This document shows positions 6,751 to 12,174 of a DNA stretch of 12,174 nucleotides, piece by piece. The position numbers and the translations under genes were made by a program. The number at the start of each line of letters is the position of its first letter. The first letter of the stretch is position 1. A model generated the notes under the pieces. It was not told the DNA's origin, made no database searches, and saw only the letters and a program-made list of their open reading frames with translations. The DNA comes from Gelidibacter sp039916245 (GTDB lineage Bacteria > Bacteroidota > Bacteroidia > Flavobacteriales > Flavobacteriaceae): positions 1 to 12,174 of the forward strand of contig NZ_JBDSLS010000026.1 of assembly GCF_039916245.1 (NCBI RefSeq). The letters run 5' to 3'.

Positions 6751-6839
6751 GACAATAGAGAATAGAATATAGACAAGAGACCAACTTGCTAATTCATAAA
6801 ATTATATTGTTTTTATTCTTTTCTCTTGGTTCATTATTC
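6751..6839. repeat. Two facing heptamer arrays in the GGGP synthase-pnuC gap
   Basis: 6751-6785 is five 7-mers each starting with GA (GACAATA, GAGAATA, GAATATA, GACAAGA, GACCAAC). 6805-6839 is five 7-mers that on the minus strand read mostly GANNNAA-like (GAATAAT, GAACCAA, GAGAAAA, GAATAAA, AACAATA). The second array runs over the stop codon of the GGGP synthase gene (6834-6836). The arrangement is inverted around a 19-base spacer; base pairing between the arms is only partial. Confidence 0.6.
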
Positions 6840-7571
6840 TTTTTTTATTTCTTTAAAAAATGCTTCATCCAGCTCAAACGCCGTTCCAATGACGACGAGA
6901 TCAGCACCAGAAGCATAGGCGTCATCCAATTGTTTTTGAGTTCTGATTCCGCCTCCAACAATTAACGGAATCTGCAATTCATTTTTTACGGCCTGAATAA
7001 TTTCAGAATTCACAGGTGCCATCGCGCCGCTTCCTGCTTCAAGATATACGCATTTCATACCCAAAAGTTCCGAAGCTTTAGCGGTATCAACAATCTCCTG
7101 AATGTTTTCTCTTTTTAAAGGTTGGGCTTGAGTCACGCGCTCAATAGCAGTTTCTTTACCGTTTTCGATTAATAAATATCCTGTGGGAATGATTTCAAGT
7201 TGCATCGTTCTTAAAACGGAAACCGCTTCAACTTGTTTACCAATCAAATACTCCGGATTTCTGCCCGACACCAAGGATAAAAACAGTAAACCATCAGCAT
7301 GAGACGATACTTGTGACACATCGCCAGGAAAAATAAGAACAGGCAATGACGTCAATGGTTTCAAATTTTTGATAAGTACATCTGTTTTTTGATTTTCGTC
7401 CGTACTTCCGCCAACAAAAACATGCGTGGCTTTGGATTTATTTAATTTGATCATAAAAGATGGAACATTCTCAAGTTCCATTTTATCAGGATCAATCAAG
7501 ACGGCCAAAAGTTTTTCTCCTTTTGCAATAGAGTTTAATATATCTTGATATAAATTTTTCTTTTTAGCCAC
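6834..7571 (-). CDS. Geranylgeranylglyceryl phosphate synthase family protein (PcrB/GGGPS, TIM barrel)
   Basis: 245 residues. Family motifs of this phosphate-binding TIM barrel are in order: VLIDPDK (24-30), FVGGST (52-57), LVSGRNPEYLIG (100-111), the prenyl/glycerol phosphate site VYLEAGSGA (175-183), VGGGIR (205-210) and GADLVVIGTAF (222-232). The reaction joins sn-glycerol-1-phosphate to a polyprenyl diphosphate to give an ether lipid precursor, an archaeal-type step; Bacteroidota members (group II) were shown to be active in vitro but their role is unclear. No signal or membrane segment. The start is GTG (7569-7571): no in-frame ATG exists before the essential IDPDK. The GTG lies in a TTCGTGGC sequence resembling a common intergenic repeat. 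No clear promoter seen. Confidence 0.9.
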   Translation of the reverse strand: MAKKKNLYQDILNSIAKGEKLLAVLIDPDKMELENVPSFMIKLNKSKATHVFVGGSTDENQKTDVLIKNLKPLTSLPVLIFPGDVSQVSSHADGLLFLSLVSGRNPEYLIGKQVEAVSVLRTMQLEIIPTGYLLIENGKETAIERVTQAQPLKRENIQEIVDTAKASELLGMKCVYLEAGSGAMAPVNSEIIQAVKNELQIPLIVGGGIRTQKQLDDAYASGADLVVIGTAFELDEAFFKEIKKE

Positions 7572-7876
7572 GAATGCACAAATGTTTTTCTATCCTTTAT
7601 TGAACTTTTTGATTAGTGTTGGCCTTTTTAATTAATAAATTCATTGTTAAAAATATCCATCAACTTTCTTTCTGTTATCAGTCATTGGCTACTATCATCA
7701 ATCAATCATAAGCTTAAATATAGAACTCTCTGATTTGGCAGATTTTCACTGATTTTCATTTGATTATGTTTTAATCTATAAATCCTCCTCATCCCTAATT
7801 CCTAATGCCTAATGCCTAATGCCTAATGCCTAATTTAAAAAACACTACCCTCTATTTTCTACCCTCTACCAACTCA
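7572..7876. other. Non-coding gap between GGGP synthase and phosphopantetheinyl transferase
   Basis: About 305 bases with no supportable gene. 7572-7730 is AT-rich and nearly featureless. 7731-7765 holds loose repeats of GATTTTCA type (about 9-10 base spacing). 7787-7876 is two heptamer arrays annotated separately. No riboswitch or terminator with a U-tract was seen. Confidence 0.6.
7787..7835. repeat. Seven-unit heptamer array on CCTAATG
   Basis: Seven consecutive 7-mers: CCTCATC (7787), CCTAATT (7794), four exact CCTAATG units (7801-7828) and CCTAATT (7829-7835). The four identical units make this the most homogeneous array in the window and therefore the likeliest to vary in copy number. 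On the other strand the unit is ATTAGGC, related to the GGNATTA arrays at 3048 and 3184. Confidence 0.9.
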
Positions 7877-7879
7877 TTA
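7845..7879. repeat. Five-unit heptamer array running into the phosphopantetheinyl transferase stop codon
   Basis: Units CTACCCT, CTATTTT, CTACCCT, CTACCAA and CTCATTA in exact 7-base register. The last unit includes the stop codon of the gene (7877-7879, minus strand). Confidence 0.7.
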
Positions 7880-8500
7880 GCAAACATAAGCGCAGGTAAA
7901 TCCTTCAAATTCAAAAAAGTGAGTGTTGTATCTATATTTAAAATCTTTATAGTCAATCCACGCCACAGTCTCTTCATCTTTGATCATAAAAGGAATGACC
8001 AAAAAATGCGTTCGGAACAACATGCCCGGAGTTGCAAACAATTTGTATAAAGATTCTTTAATGCACCAAATGACGGTCAGTTTATTGATATAATCTTCAG
8101 CGGAACTGTCTAAATAATCGCGTTCATAACCAATAAATTTATGAGCGATGACAGCGATTTTCTCCCGTTGTTTTTCGATGTCAATTCCTACTTCGTTATC
8201 ACTGATAATAACTCCAGAAAATGTAAATGAATGGGTAATGGAAATGTGTTTCCCGTCTTTTAAATGGGGCTTTCCGTTTTCGTCATAATACAAATCGGCA
8301 TCGGTATATCCAAATTCAGCCAAGAGATGACGCACACTTAAAAATCCGCGTCGGTGTAGGTCACTTTTCATGCTCAAAACACGGTTCATGCACGTTTCCG
8401 TTAAGGTAATAGGCTGCATCAGTTCTTCGTAAGACTCAGTGATTTCCCAGATTTTAACAGTAGTTTGTGAATTTGGAGTAATGGTTTTATATAAAGGCAT
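7877..8500 (-). CDS. 4'-phosphopantetheinyl transferase, Sfp type
   Basis: 207 residues, usual for short Sfp-superfamily enzymes. It transfers phosphopantetheine from CoA to a serine of carrier proteins, activating acyl carrier protein or a biosynthetic carrier. The signature motifs are both present: VGIDIE (104-109, Mg/CoA-binding Asp and Glu) and WCIKESLYK (145-153, the WxxKExxxK motif with Lys148, Glu149 and Lys153). ISITHS (86-91) is the usual preceding segment. Cytoplasmic. It is divergently transcribed from ahcY with a 67-base gap; a TATATTTG promoter element lies about 55 bases upstream of the ATG (8498-8500). It may be the only such enzyme of the host and serve fatty-acid synthesis, but a secondary-metabolism role cannot be excluded. 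Confidence 0.92.
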   Translation of the reverse strand: MPLYKTITPNSQTTVKIWEITESYEELMQPITLTETCMNRVLSMKSDLHRRGFLSVRHLLAEFGYTDADLYYDENGKPHLKDGKHISITHSFTFSGVIISDNEVGIDIEKQREKIAVIAHKFIGYERDYLDSSAEDYINKLTVIWCIKESLYKLFATPGMLFRTHFLVIPFMIKDEETVAWIDYKDFKYRYNTHFFEFEGFTCAYVC

Positions 8501-8522
8501 TTAAGTTCTCGCAGTTATTAAT

Positions 8523-8530
8523 TATCTTTG
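8523..8530 (+). promoter_or_regulatory. -7 promoter element for ahcY
   Basis: TATCTTTG fits the Bacteroidota TAnnTTTG consensus. It lies 37 bases upstream of the ahcY ATG, leaving a leader of roughly 30 bases, too short for an S-adenosylhomocysteine riboswitch. Confidence 0.65.
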
Positions 8531-8554
8531 CAGTCGCAAAACGAATTATAGAAA

Positions 8555-8562
8555 CAAATATA
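8555..8562 (-). promoter_or_regulatory. -7 promoter element for the phosphopantetheinyl transferase gene
   Basis: On the minus strand TATATTTG fits TAnnTTTG. A TTG at 8583-8581 (minus) lies 18 bases upstream and could be the -33 box. The two divergent -7 elements are only about 24 bases apart, so the polymerases would compete for the same DNA. Confidence 0.55.
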
Positions 8563-8567
8563 CAATT

Positions 8568-9884
8568 ATGAACACAAAAACAATGCCTTACGTACCTTAT
8601 AAAGTCAAAGACATGTCCCTTGCAGCTTGGGGAAGAAAAGAAATAGAATTGGCCGAAGCCGAAATGCCAGGACTCATGAGTCTTCGTGAAGAATATGGCA
8701 GTTCTCAACCACTTAAAGGCGCACGTATTGCAGGTTGTTTGCACATGACAATTCAAACGGCAGTTTTAATTGAAACTTTAAAAGCTCTTGGCGCTGAAGT
8801 GACTTGGAGTTCATGTAATATTTTCTCAACTCAAGATCAAGCTGCAGCTGCGATTGCTGAAGCTGGTTTCCCGGTCTATGCTTGGAAAGGCATGAATGAG
8901 GAAGAATTTAACTGGTGTATTGAGCAAACCTTGTTTTTTGGTGAAGACCGGAAACCATTGAACATGATTTTGGATGATGGTGGCGATTTGACCAACATGG
9001 TATTTGATAAATATCCTGAGTTAATGGCTGGAATCAACGGACTTTCTGAAGAAACAACTACAGGTGTTCACAGACTTTACGAACGTATGAAAAATGGCAC
9101 TTTATCTATGCCTGCCATCAACGTGAATGATTCGGTAACCAAATCAAAATTTGACAACAAATACGGCTGTAAAGAAAGTGCAGTCGATGCTGTGCGTCGT
9201 GCTACAGACTTGATGTTAGCTGGAAAACGCGTTGTGGTTTGTGGTTATGGTGATGTTGGTAAAGGTACCGCAGCGTCTTTTAAAGGTGCTGGAAGTATTG
9301 TAACCGTTACTGAAATCGATCCAATTTGTGCATTGCAAGCGGCCATGGACGGTTTTGAAGTCAAACGTCTTGAAACTGTGGTTGCCAATGCAGATATCAT
9401 CATTACAACAACTGGAAATAAAGATATCGTTCGTGCTGAACATTTTGAAGCGATGAAGGACAAAACTGTGGTTTGTAATATCGGTCACTTTGATAACGAA
9501 ATTCAGATGGATTGGTTGAACAAAACGCATGGTGCTTCAAAAGTAGAAATCAAACCTCAGGTTGACAAATACACCATCAATGGCAAAGACATTATCATCT
9601 TAGCGGAAGGTCGTTTGGTAAACTTAGGTTGTGCTACTGGCCACCCAAGTTTTGTAATGAGCAACTCATTTACCAACCAAGTTTTGGCACAAATTGAATT
9701 GTGGACCAACAGAGACGCATACAAAAACGAAGTGTATATGTTGCCGAAACATTTAGATGAAAAAGTAGCGTTTTTACACTTGGCTAAAATAGGTGTAGAA
9801 TTGACTGAATTGAAAGAAGACCAAGCAGAATATATTGGTGTAGCGGTTGAAGGTCCTTACAAACCGGAATACTACAGATACTAA
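8568..9884 (+). CDS. ahcY: S-adenosylhomocysteine hydrolase (adenosylhomocysteinase)
   Basis: 438 residues, full length. It reversibly splits S-adenosylhomocysteine into adenosine and homocysteine with bound NAD, clearing the inhibitory product of methyl transfer and feeding methionine regeneration. Motifs: GCLHMTIQTAVLIETL near the N terminus, ILDDGGDLTNM, NVNDSVTKSKFDNKYG around the catalytic Lys/Asp, the NAD Rossmann loop GYGDVGKG (226-233), TTGNKDI, NIGHFDNEI, and the conserved C-terminal end KPEYYRY that contributes to the neighbouring subunit's NAD site. ATG at 8568 is chosen by the 30-base leader; a second Met five codons later is possible. Its composition is richer in GC than the lipoprotein gene downstream. 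It is followed by two palindromic repeats and a terminator, so it is probably monocistronic. Confidence 0.98.
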   Translation: MNTKTMPYVPYKVKDMSLAAWGRKEIELAEAEMPGLMSLREEYGSSQPLKGARIAGCLHMTIQTAVLIETLKALGAEVTWSSCNIFSTQDQAAAAIAEAGFPVYAWKGMNEEEFNWCIEQTLFFGEDRKPLNMILDDGGDLTNMVFDKYPELMAGINGLSEETTTGVHRLYERMKNGTLSMPAINVNDSVTKSKFDNKYGCKESAVDAVRRATDLMLAGKRVVVCGYGDVGKGTAASFKGAGSIVTVTEIDPICALQAAMDGFEVKRLETVVANADIIITTTGNKDIVRAEHFEAMKDKTVVCNIGHFDNEIQMDWLNKTHGASKVEIKPQVDKYTINGKDIIILAEGRLVNLGCATGHPSFVMSNSFTNQVLAQIELWTNRDAYKNEVYMLPKHLDEKVAFLHLAKIGVELTELKEDQAEYIGVAVEGPYKPEYYRY

Positions 9885-9887
9885 TAG

Positions 9888-9973
9888 AAGCGTCATTGCG
9901 AGGAGCTTTTTTTCGACAAAGCAATCTTTCAAAGCGTCATTGCGAGGAGCGTTTTTACGCGACGAAGCAATCT
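9888..9973. repeat. Two tandem REP-like palindromes just after ahcY
   Basis: Copy 1 (9888-9927) and copy 2 (9932-9973) both begin AAGCGTCATTGCGAGGAGC and end CGA(C)(A/G)AAGCAATCT. ATTGC and GCAAT at the two ends pair, and copy 2 adds a GCG/CGC inner stem around TTTTTA. Copy 1 has a run of seven T in place of that stem. The motif is of the widespread CGTCATTGCGAG type found between genes in many bacteria. It starts three bases after the ahcY stop. Confidence 0.85.
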
Positions 9974-9993
9974 CATGATCAACCTATAAAACC

Positions 9994-10024
9994 AAAATCC
10001 CAAGCAATTACTGTTTGGGATTTT
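9994..10024 (+). terminator. Intrinsic terminator-like hairpin for ahcY
   Basis: AAAATCCCAA (9994-10003) and TTGGGATTTT (10015-10024) form a perfect ten-base stem around an 11-base loop. The A/T-rich base of the stem supplies the U-run in either direction, so it can act bidirectionally. It lies 110 bases after the ahcY stop. Confidence 0.65.
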
Positions 10025-10031
10025 GTCTTAC

Positions 10032-10116
10032 TTGGGCAATTGCTAAAGCACCGTTCTCAATTATGATGAGAATTAAATGCAAGGCCATTTTTTTTTGGGC
10101 AATTGCTAAAGCACCG
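10032..10116. repeat. Direct repeat pair of 22 bases (TTGGGCAATTGCTAAAGC...)
   Basis: Identical 22-base copies occur at 10032-10053 and 10095-10116. Each contains two small palindromes, GCAATTGC and TGCTAAAGCA. The second copy runs directly into the palindrome at 10117-10180, suggesting that the first is a truncated copy of the same larger element. Confidence 0.8.
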
Positions 10117-10180
10117 CGCTTTCCGCTGTATCTTTTCTTTTTTAAAAGAAAAAAGAAAAGGATGCCGCTGCAATCGCTAT
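10115..10180. repeat. Long palindromic intergenic element with CCGCTG arms
   Basis: A perfect 12-base stem (CTTTTCTTTTTT at 10132-10143 with its complement at 10149-10160) has a five-base loop. It is flanked by CGCTTTCCGCTGTAT on the left and GATGCCGCTGCAATCGC on the right, both containing CCGCTG. I recall this layout as a common intergenic hairpin repeat of flavobacteria. Short open frames crossing it are not genes. Confidence 0.65.
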
Positions 10181-10277
10181 TGCGAATAGGGTATTCTTCC
10201 ACAATCTCTCATTTGAATTTTAATTTATAAAAATTACAGTAAATTTATACTTCGGAAGAAACCAGACAAAACCACTT

Positions 10278-11315
10278 ATGAAAAATATAATTACGCTATT
10301 AACCATCATTTTAATAATCATTTCTTGTAAAAAAGAACAAAAGGAAACTAAAAAAGAGGGCTTCAACTTAAGTGTAACTGCTAAAAATTTTCCTGATAGC
10401 ACTAAGGTGATTCTTTTCAATAGAGACATCGATAAAAACATAGATTCTACTTATGTGATAAATGAAAGTTTTAAATTTTCAGGAAATGTCGATTTACCCT
10501 CACTTTGTTACTTATTCTTTTATGACCTTGAAAATAAACCGATAGACCATTACAAATATCTATTTATAGAAAATAAGGATATTTCAATTGTTGGGGAATA
10601 TTCAGATTTTTTTAACGCGAAAGTTAGTGGTTCAGATCAATCAGACTTACTAACTAAATACTATTCCATATCTGACGCTAGTGAGAAATCTAAGAAAGCC
10701 TCTAATCAACTCGATTTCCTGTATGCAAATGCCAATAACCAAATGGCATTAAACCATTTATTGTACAAGAAAAAAGAAATTTCAACAGACAGTTTATTAT
10801 TGTTTTACCAAAGACTCGATTCTGTAAACTCAAACTCACCAAAAGGACAAGAATTGCTAGCATATTCAAAAATAGTTCAGCTTAAAATCGGAGATAAATT
10901 CAGGGATATTTGGGGAAAAGATTTAAATGGCACTAAACATCAATTATCAGACTATCATGGCAAAATCATCCTATTAGATTTTTGGAGTCCAGACTGTCCT
11001 TATTCTAGTGAACAACACAAAAAAGAATTGCCACAATTAGTTCAAAAATACAATCCAGAAGATTTCATTATCATCAGTTATTTTATTGACACAGAAGCAA
11101 AAGACTGGAAAAAACTAAGCGAAGAAGATTATAGCAACTGGCTGCATATTTCGGATTTACAAGGAATGAAAGGTGAAAACATTTCAGAATATGATATTAC
11201 AGGAACTCCAAACAGTTTTTTAATCGATAAGAATGGAATTGTAGTCAAATCCTTCGTCGGCTTTTATGAAGGAGAACATAGGATTGAAAATGAAATTAAT
11301 AAATTGATGAACTAA
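10278..11315 (+). CDS. TlpA-like thioredoxin-fold lipoprotein with N-terminal DUF4369-type domain; CxxS active site
   Basis: 345 residues. Lipoprotein signal peptide: hydrophobic 4-15, lipobox IISC with Cys17, then a lysine-rich linker, so probably anchored in a membrane facing the periplasm. Residues about 28-120 resemble the DUF4369 domain common in Bacteroidota. The thioredoxin-like domain is at about 198-345: IGDKFRDIWGKDLNG, then FWSPDCPYSSEQ (235-246), and the cis-Pro loop ITGTPNSFLID. The usual CxxC is CPYS here: Cys240 is kept, the resolving Cys is Ser243. A disulfide reductase cycle is therefore unlikely; a monothiol, peroxidase-like or binding role is possible. The gene is more AT-rich than ahcY. 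It stands alone between repeat clusters; no good promoter found. Start ATG 10278 is set by the signal peptide. Confidence 0.88.
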   Translation: MKNIITLLTIILIIISCKKEQKETKKEGFNLSVTAKNFPDSTKVILFNRDIDKNIDSTYVINESFKFSGNVDLPSLCYLFFYDLENKPIDHYKYLFIENKDISIVGEYSDFFNAKVSGSDQSDLLTKYYSISDASEKSKKASNQLDFLYANANNQMALNHLLYKKKEISTDSLLLFYQRLDSVNSNSPKGQELLAYSKIVQLKIGDKFRDIWGKDLNGTKHQLSDYHGKIILLDFWSPDCPYSSEQHKKELPQLVQKYNPEDFIIISYFIDTEAKDWKKLSEEDYSNWLHISDLQGMKGENISEYDITGTPNSFLIDKNGIVVKSFVGFYEGEHRIENEINKLMN

Positions 11316-11366
11316 TCAATATGCGCTAAAATGTCATAGGTATTTAAACAGACCCAACACTTATTA

Positions 11367-11450
11367 TATTCGTGAAATTTATAGTAAATAAATTATGCAG
11401 GCATTCTCATAGGACGACTGAATTTGTGAAAATTCGTGAAATTAGTGTCC
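11367..11450. repeat. Loose 10-base repeats (AATTCGTGAA) in the lipoprotein-vsr gap
   Basis: AATTTGTGAA, AATTCGTGAA and ATTAGTG follow each other at 11421-11447, and a further ATTCGTGAA occurs near 11368. The rest of the 237-base gap (11316-11552) is AT-rich without a recognisable promoter, terminator or gene. Confidence 0.5.
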
Positions 11451-11552
11451 AAATTTTTAGAAGCTAAAGCGAAATACACTAAAGTGCTACAGTTTTTTTA
11501 CTCAATTTGAGAATAATAAAAAAAAGGGATTTTCGTTTAGATAATTACAATA

Positions 11553-12023
11553 ATGACCTACGATGAACCCAACATAATCGTCCCAAGATTTAATGAGGCT
11601 TCAGGTTTTTACACCACTAAGAGACGCTCAAAAATCATGAGCAAAATTCGTGGGAAGAACACCAAACCCGAACTCTTATTCAGGAAAGCCTTGTGGAAAA
11701 AGAACGTCCGCTATCGAATTGACAGCAAACAATTACCAGGAAAACCAGATGTTTCCATCCAAAAATATAATTTGGCAATTTTCATTGATGGCGAATTTTG
11801 GCATGGCTACCATTGGGATGAAACCAAAGACGTCATCAAAAGCAATCGCGCGTTTTGGATTCCAAAAATTGAACGCAATATGCAACGTGACAAACAAGTC
11901 AATCAGGAACTTTTTGAAAAAGGTTATACCGTATTCCGATTTTGGTCAAAGGAAATCCTGAACGACTTGGACAAATGCATTAATGACGTTATGATGTTTA
12001 TTGCTACGGGAGAAAACACATAA
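11553..12023 (+). CDS. vsr: Vsr-like (very short patch repair type) endonuclease lacking the zinc ligands
   Basis: 156 residues, near E. coli Vsr in length. Vsr nicks DNA 5' of T:G mismatches formed when 5-methylcytosine deaminates. The core is aligned by KRRSKIMSKIRGKNTKPELLF (23-43, Glu40 at the place of E. coli Glu25), LPGKPDVSI (61-69, Asp66 = catalytic Asp51), FIDGEFWHGYHW (77-88, His84 = His69) and FWIPKIERNMQRDKQVN. The structural zinc ligands of the E. coli enzyme appear replaced (Cys66 by Glu81, His71 by Tyr86, Cys73 by Trp88, and Cys117 absent). No cytosine methyltransferase lies beside it in the window. Start ATG 11553 gives a 20-residue extension before the conserved part; an internal Met29 would be too late. 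Family is clear, mismatch specificity is not. Confidence 0.85.
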   Translation: MTYDEPNIIVPRFNEASGFYTTKRRSKIMSKIRGKNTKPELLFRKALWKKNVRYRIDSKQLPGKPDVSIQKYNLAIFIDGEFWHGYHWDETKDVIKSNRAFWIPKIERNMQRDKQVNQELFEKGYTVFRFWSKEILNDLDKCINDVMMFIATGENT

Positions 12024-12040
12024 AGTAAAATCGTACTCAC

Positions 12041-12073
12041 AAAAAAGCCCTTTCAAAATCAATTGAAAGGGCT
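12041..12073 (-). terminator. Intrinsic terminator for the minus-strand gene at the window end
   Basis: AGCCCTTTCAA (12046-12056) pairs perfectly with TTGAAAGGGCT (12063-12073) around a six-base loop. On the minus strand the stem is followed by six U (complement of 12041-12046), a textbook terminator 22 bases after the partial gene's stop. On the plus strand it sits 22 bases after vsr but has only a weak U-run, so it may serve both. Confidence 0.85.
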
Positions 12074-12095
12074 CAGTTTTGAATTGTCAATCTGA

Positions 12096-12173
12096 TTATT
12101 TCTTTCTCTTTACTTTTTTAGTTTTCTTACTCTTCTTGGCATCGGTTTTTGGACGTACCAAAGTCATTTCATC
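12096..12173 (-). CDS. Lysine-rich C-terminal end of an unidentified protein (partial)
   Basis: Read on the minus strand from the window edge, 25 codons end at TAA (12098-12096): DEMTLVRPKTDAKK, then an almost pure Lys/Arg/Ser/Thr/Val tail ending KRKK. A basic tail of this kind suggests an RNA- or ribosome-associated protein, but it is too short to name the family. A strong terminator directly downstream supports the reading frame being a real gene end. Confidence 0.7.
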   Translation of the reverse strand, partial: DEMTLVRPKTDAKKSKKTKKVKRKK

Positions 12174-12174
12174 A

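Noticed and set aside
6701..6833. A second TPP riboswitch controlling the permease unit
   Set aside because: I looked for GGGGTG, CTGAGA and TAATGC blocks on the minus strand and found none; only repeats and a small hairpin are present.
7787..7879. CRISPR array
   Set aside because: The repeats are contiguous 7-mers without spacers, and no cas gene is present.
8531..8567. S-adenosylhomocysteine riboswitch before ahcY
   Set aside because: The likely leader is only about 30 bases and has no matching conserved core.
9216..9530. Minus-strand open frames of 104 and 72 codons
   Set aside because: Both are shadows of the well-conserved ahcY coding sequence.
10008..10230. Short open frames on both strands
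   Set aside because: They run through the 22-base repeat pair and the long palindrome; the repeated peptide WAIAKAP is simply the repeat translated.
11650..11961. Plus-strand open frame of 103 codons in another frame
   Set aside because: It is nested in the vsr-like gene, whose protein motifs are clear; the alternative frame shows none.

Overview
The window looks like the chromosome of a flavobacterium (Bacteroidota, probably family Flavobacteriaceae). Support comes from a TonB-dependent receptor with an N-terminal carboxypeptidase-like regulatory domain, a DUF4301 gene, a bacterial geranylgeranylglyceryl phosphate synthase, a DUF4369-type thioredoxin lipoprotein, promoters of the Bacteroidota TAnnTTTG type, AT-rich leaders without clear Shine-Dalgarno sites, and intergenic DNA full of short-period repeats. 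No mobile element, CRISPR array or tRNA/rRNA gene was seen.

Layout. 3-155 (+) is the end of an unidentified cysteine-containing protein whose stop codon overlaps the stop of the convergent receptor gene. 152-2617 (-) is a TonB-dependent receptor. Its leader holds a TPP (thiamine pyrophosphate) riboswitch at about 2744-2905, with a promoter just upstream. 2960-3470 is non-coding repeat DNA. 3471-3875 (-) is the ribosome-rescue hydrolase ArfB. 3991-6700 (-) is a tightly overlapping three-gene unit, in order of transcription: PnuC-type vitamin transporter, NadR-like P-loop kinase, DUF4301 protein. 6834-7571 (-) is a GGGP synthase and 7877-8500 (-) a Sfp-type phosphopantetheinyl transferase. The latter is divergent from ahcY (8568-9884, +), with a promoter for each in the 67-base gap. 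9885-10277 is a cluster of palindromic repeats plus a terminator. 10278-11315 (+) is a TlpA-like lipoprotein, 11553-12023 (+) a Vsr-like endonuclease, and 12096-12173 (-) the lysine-rich end of another protein, with a terminator between the last two.

How the genes may work together. The TPP riboswitch makes the outer-membrane receptor a likely thiamine (or precursor) importer. The PnuC-type permease and P-loop kinase upstream on the same strand could then be the inner-membrane uptake and phosphorylation-trapping partners, for thiamine or for nicotinamide riboside. The DUF4301 protein, translationally coupled to the kinase, has motifs resembling UDP-sugar pyrophosphorylases and may be a nucleotidyltransferase.

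The least explained feature is the intergenic DNA. Most gaps on the minus-strand side carry tandem arrays of period exactly 7 (elsewhere 8, 9 or 10), each with a different unit sequence. Several begin directly at a stop codon, and two inverted arrays form the extended P3 stem of the TPP riboswitch.
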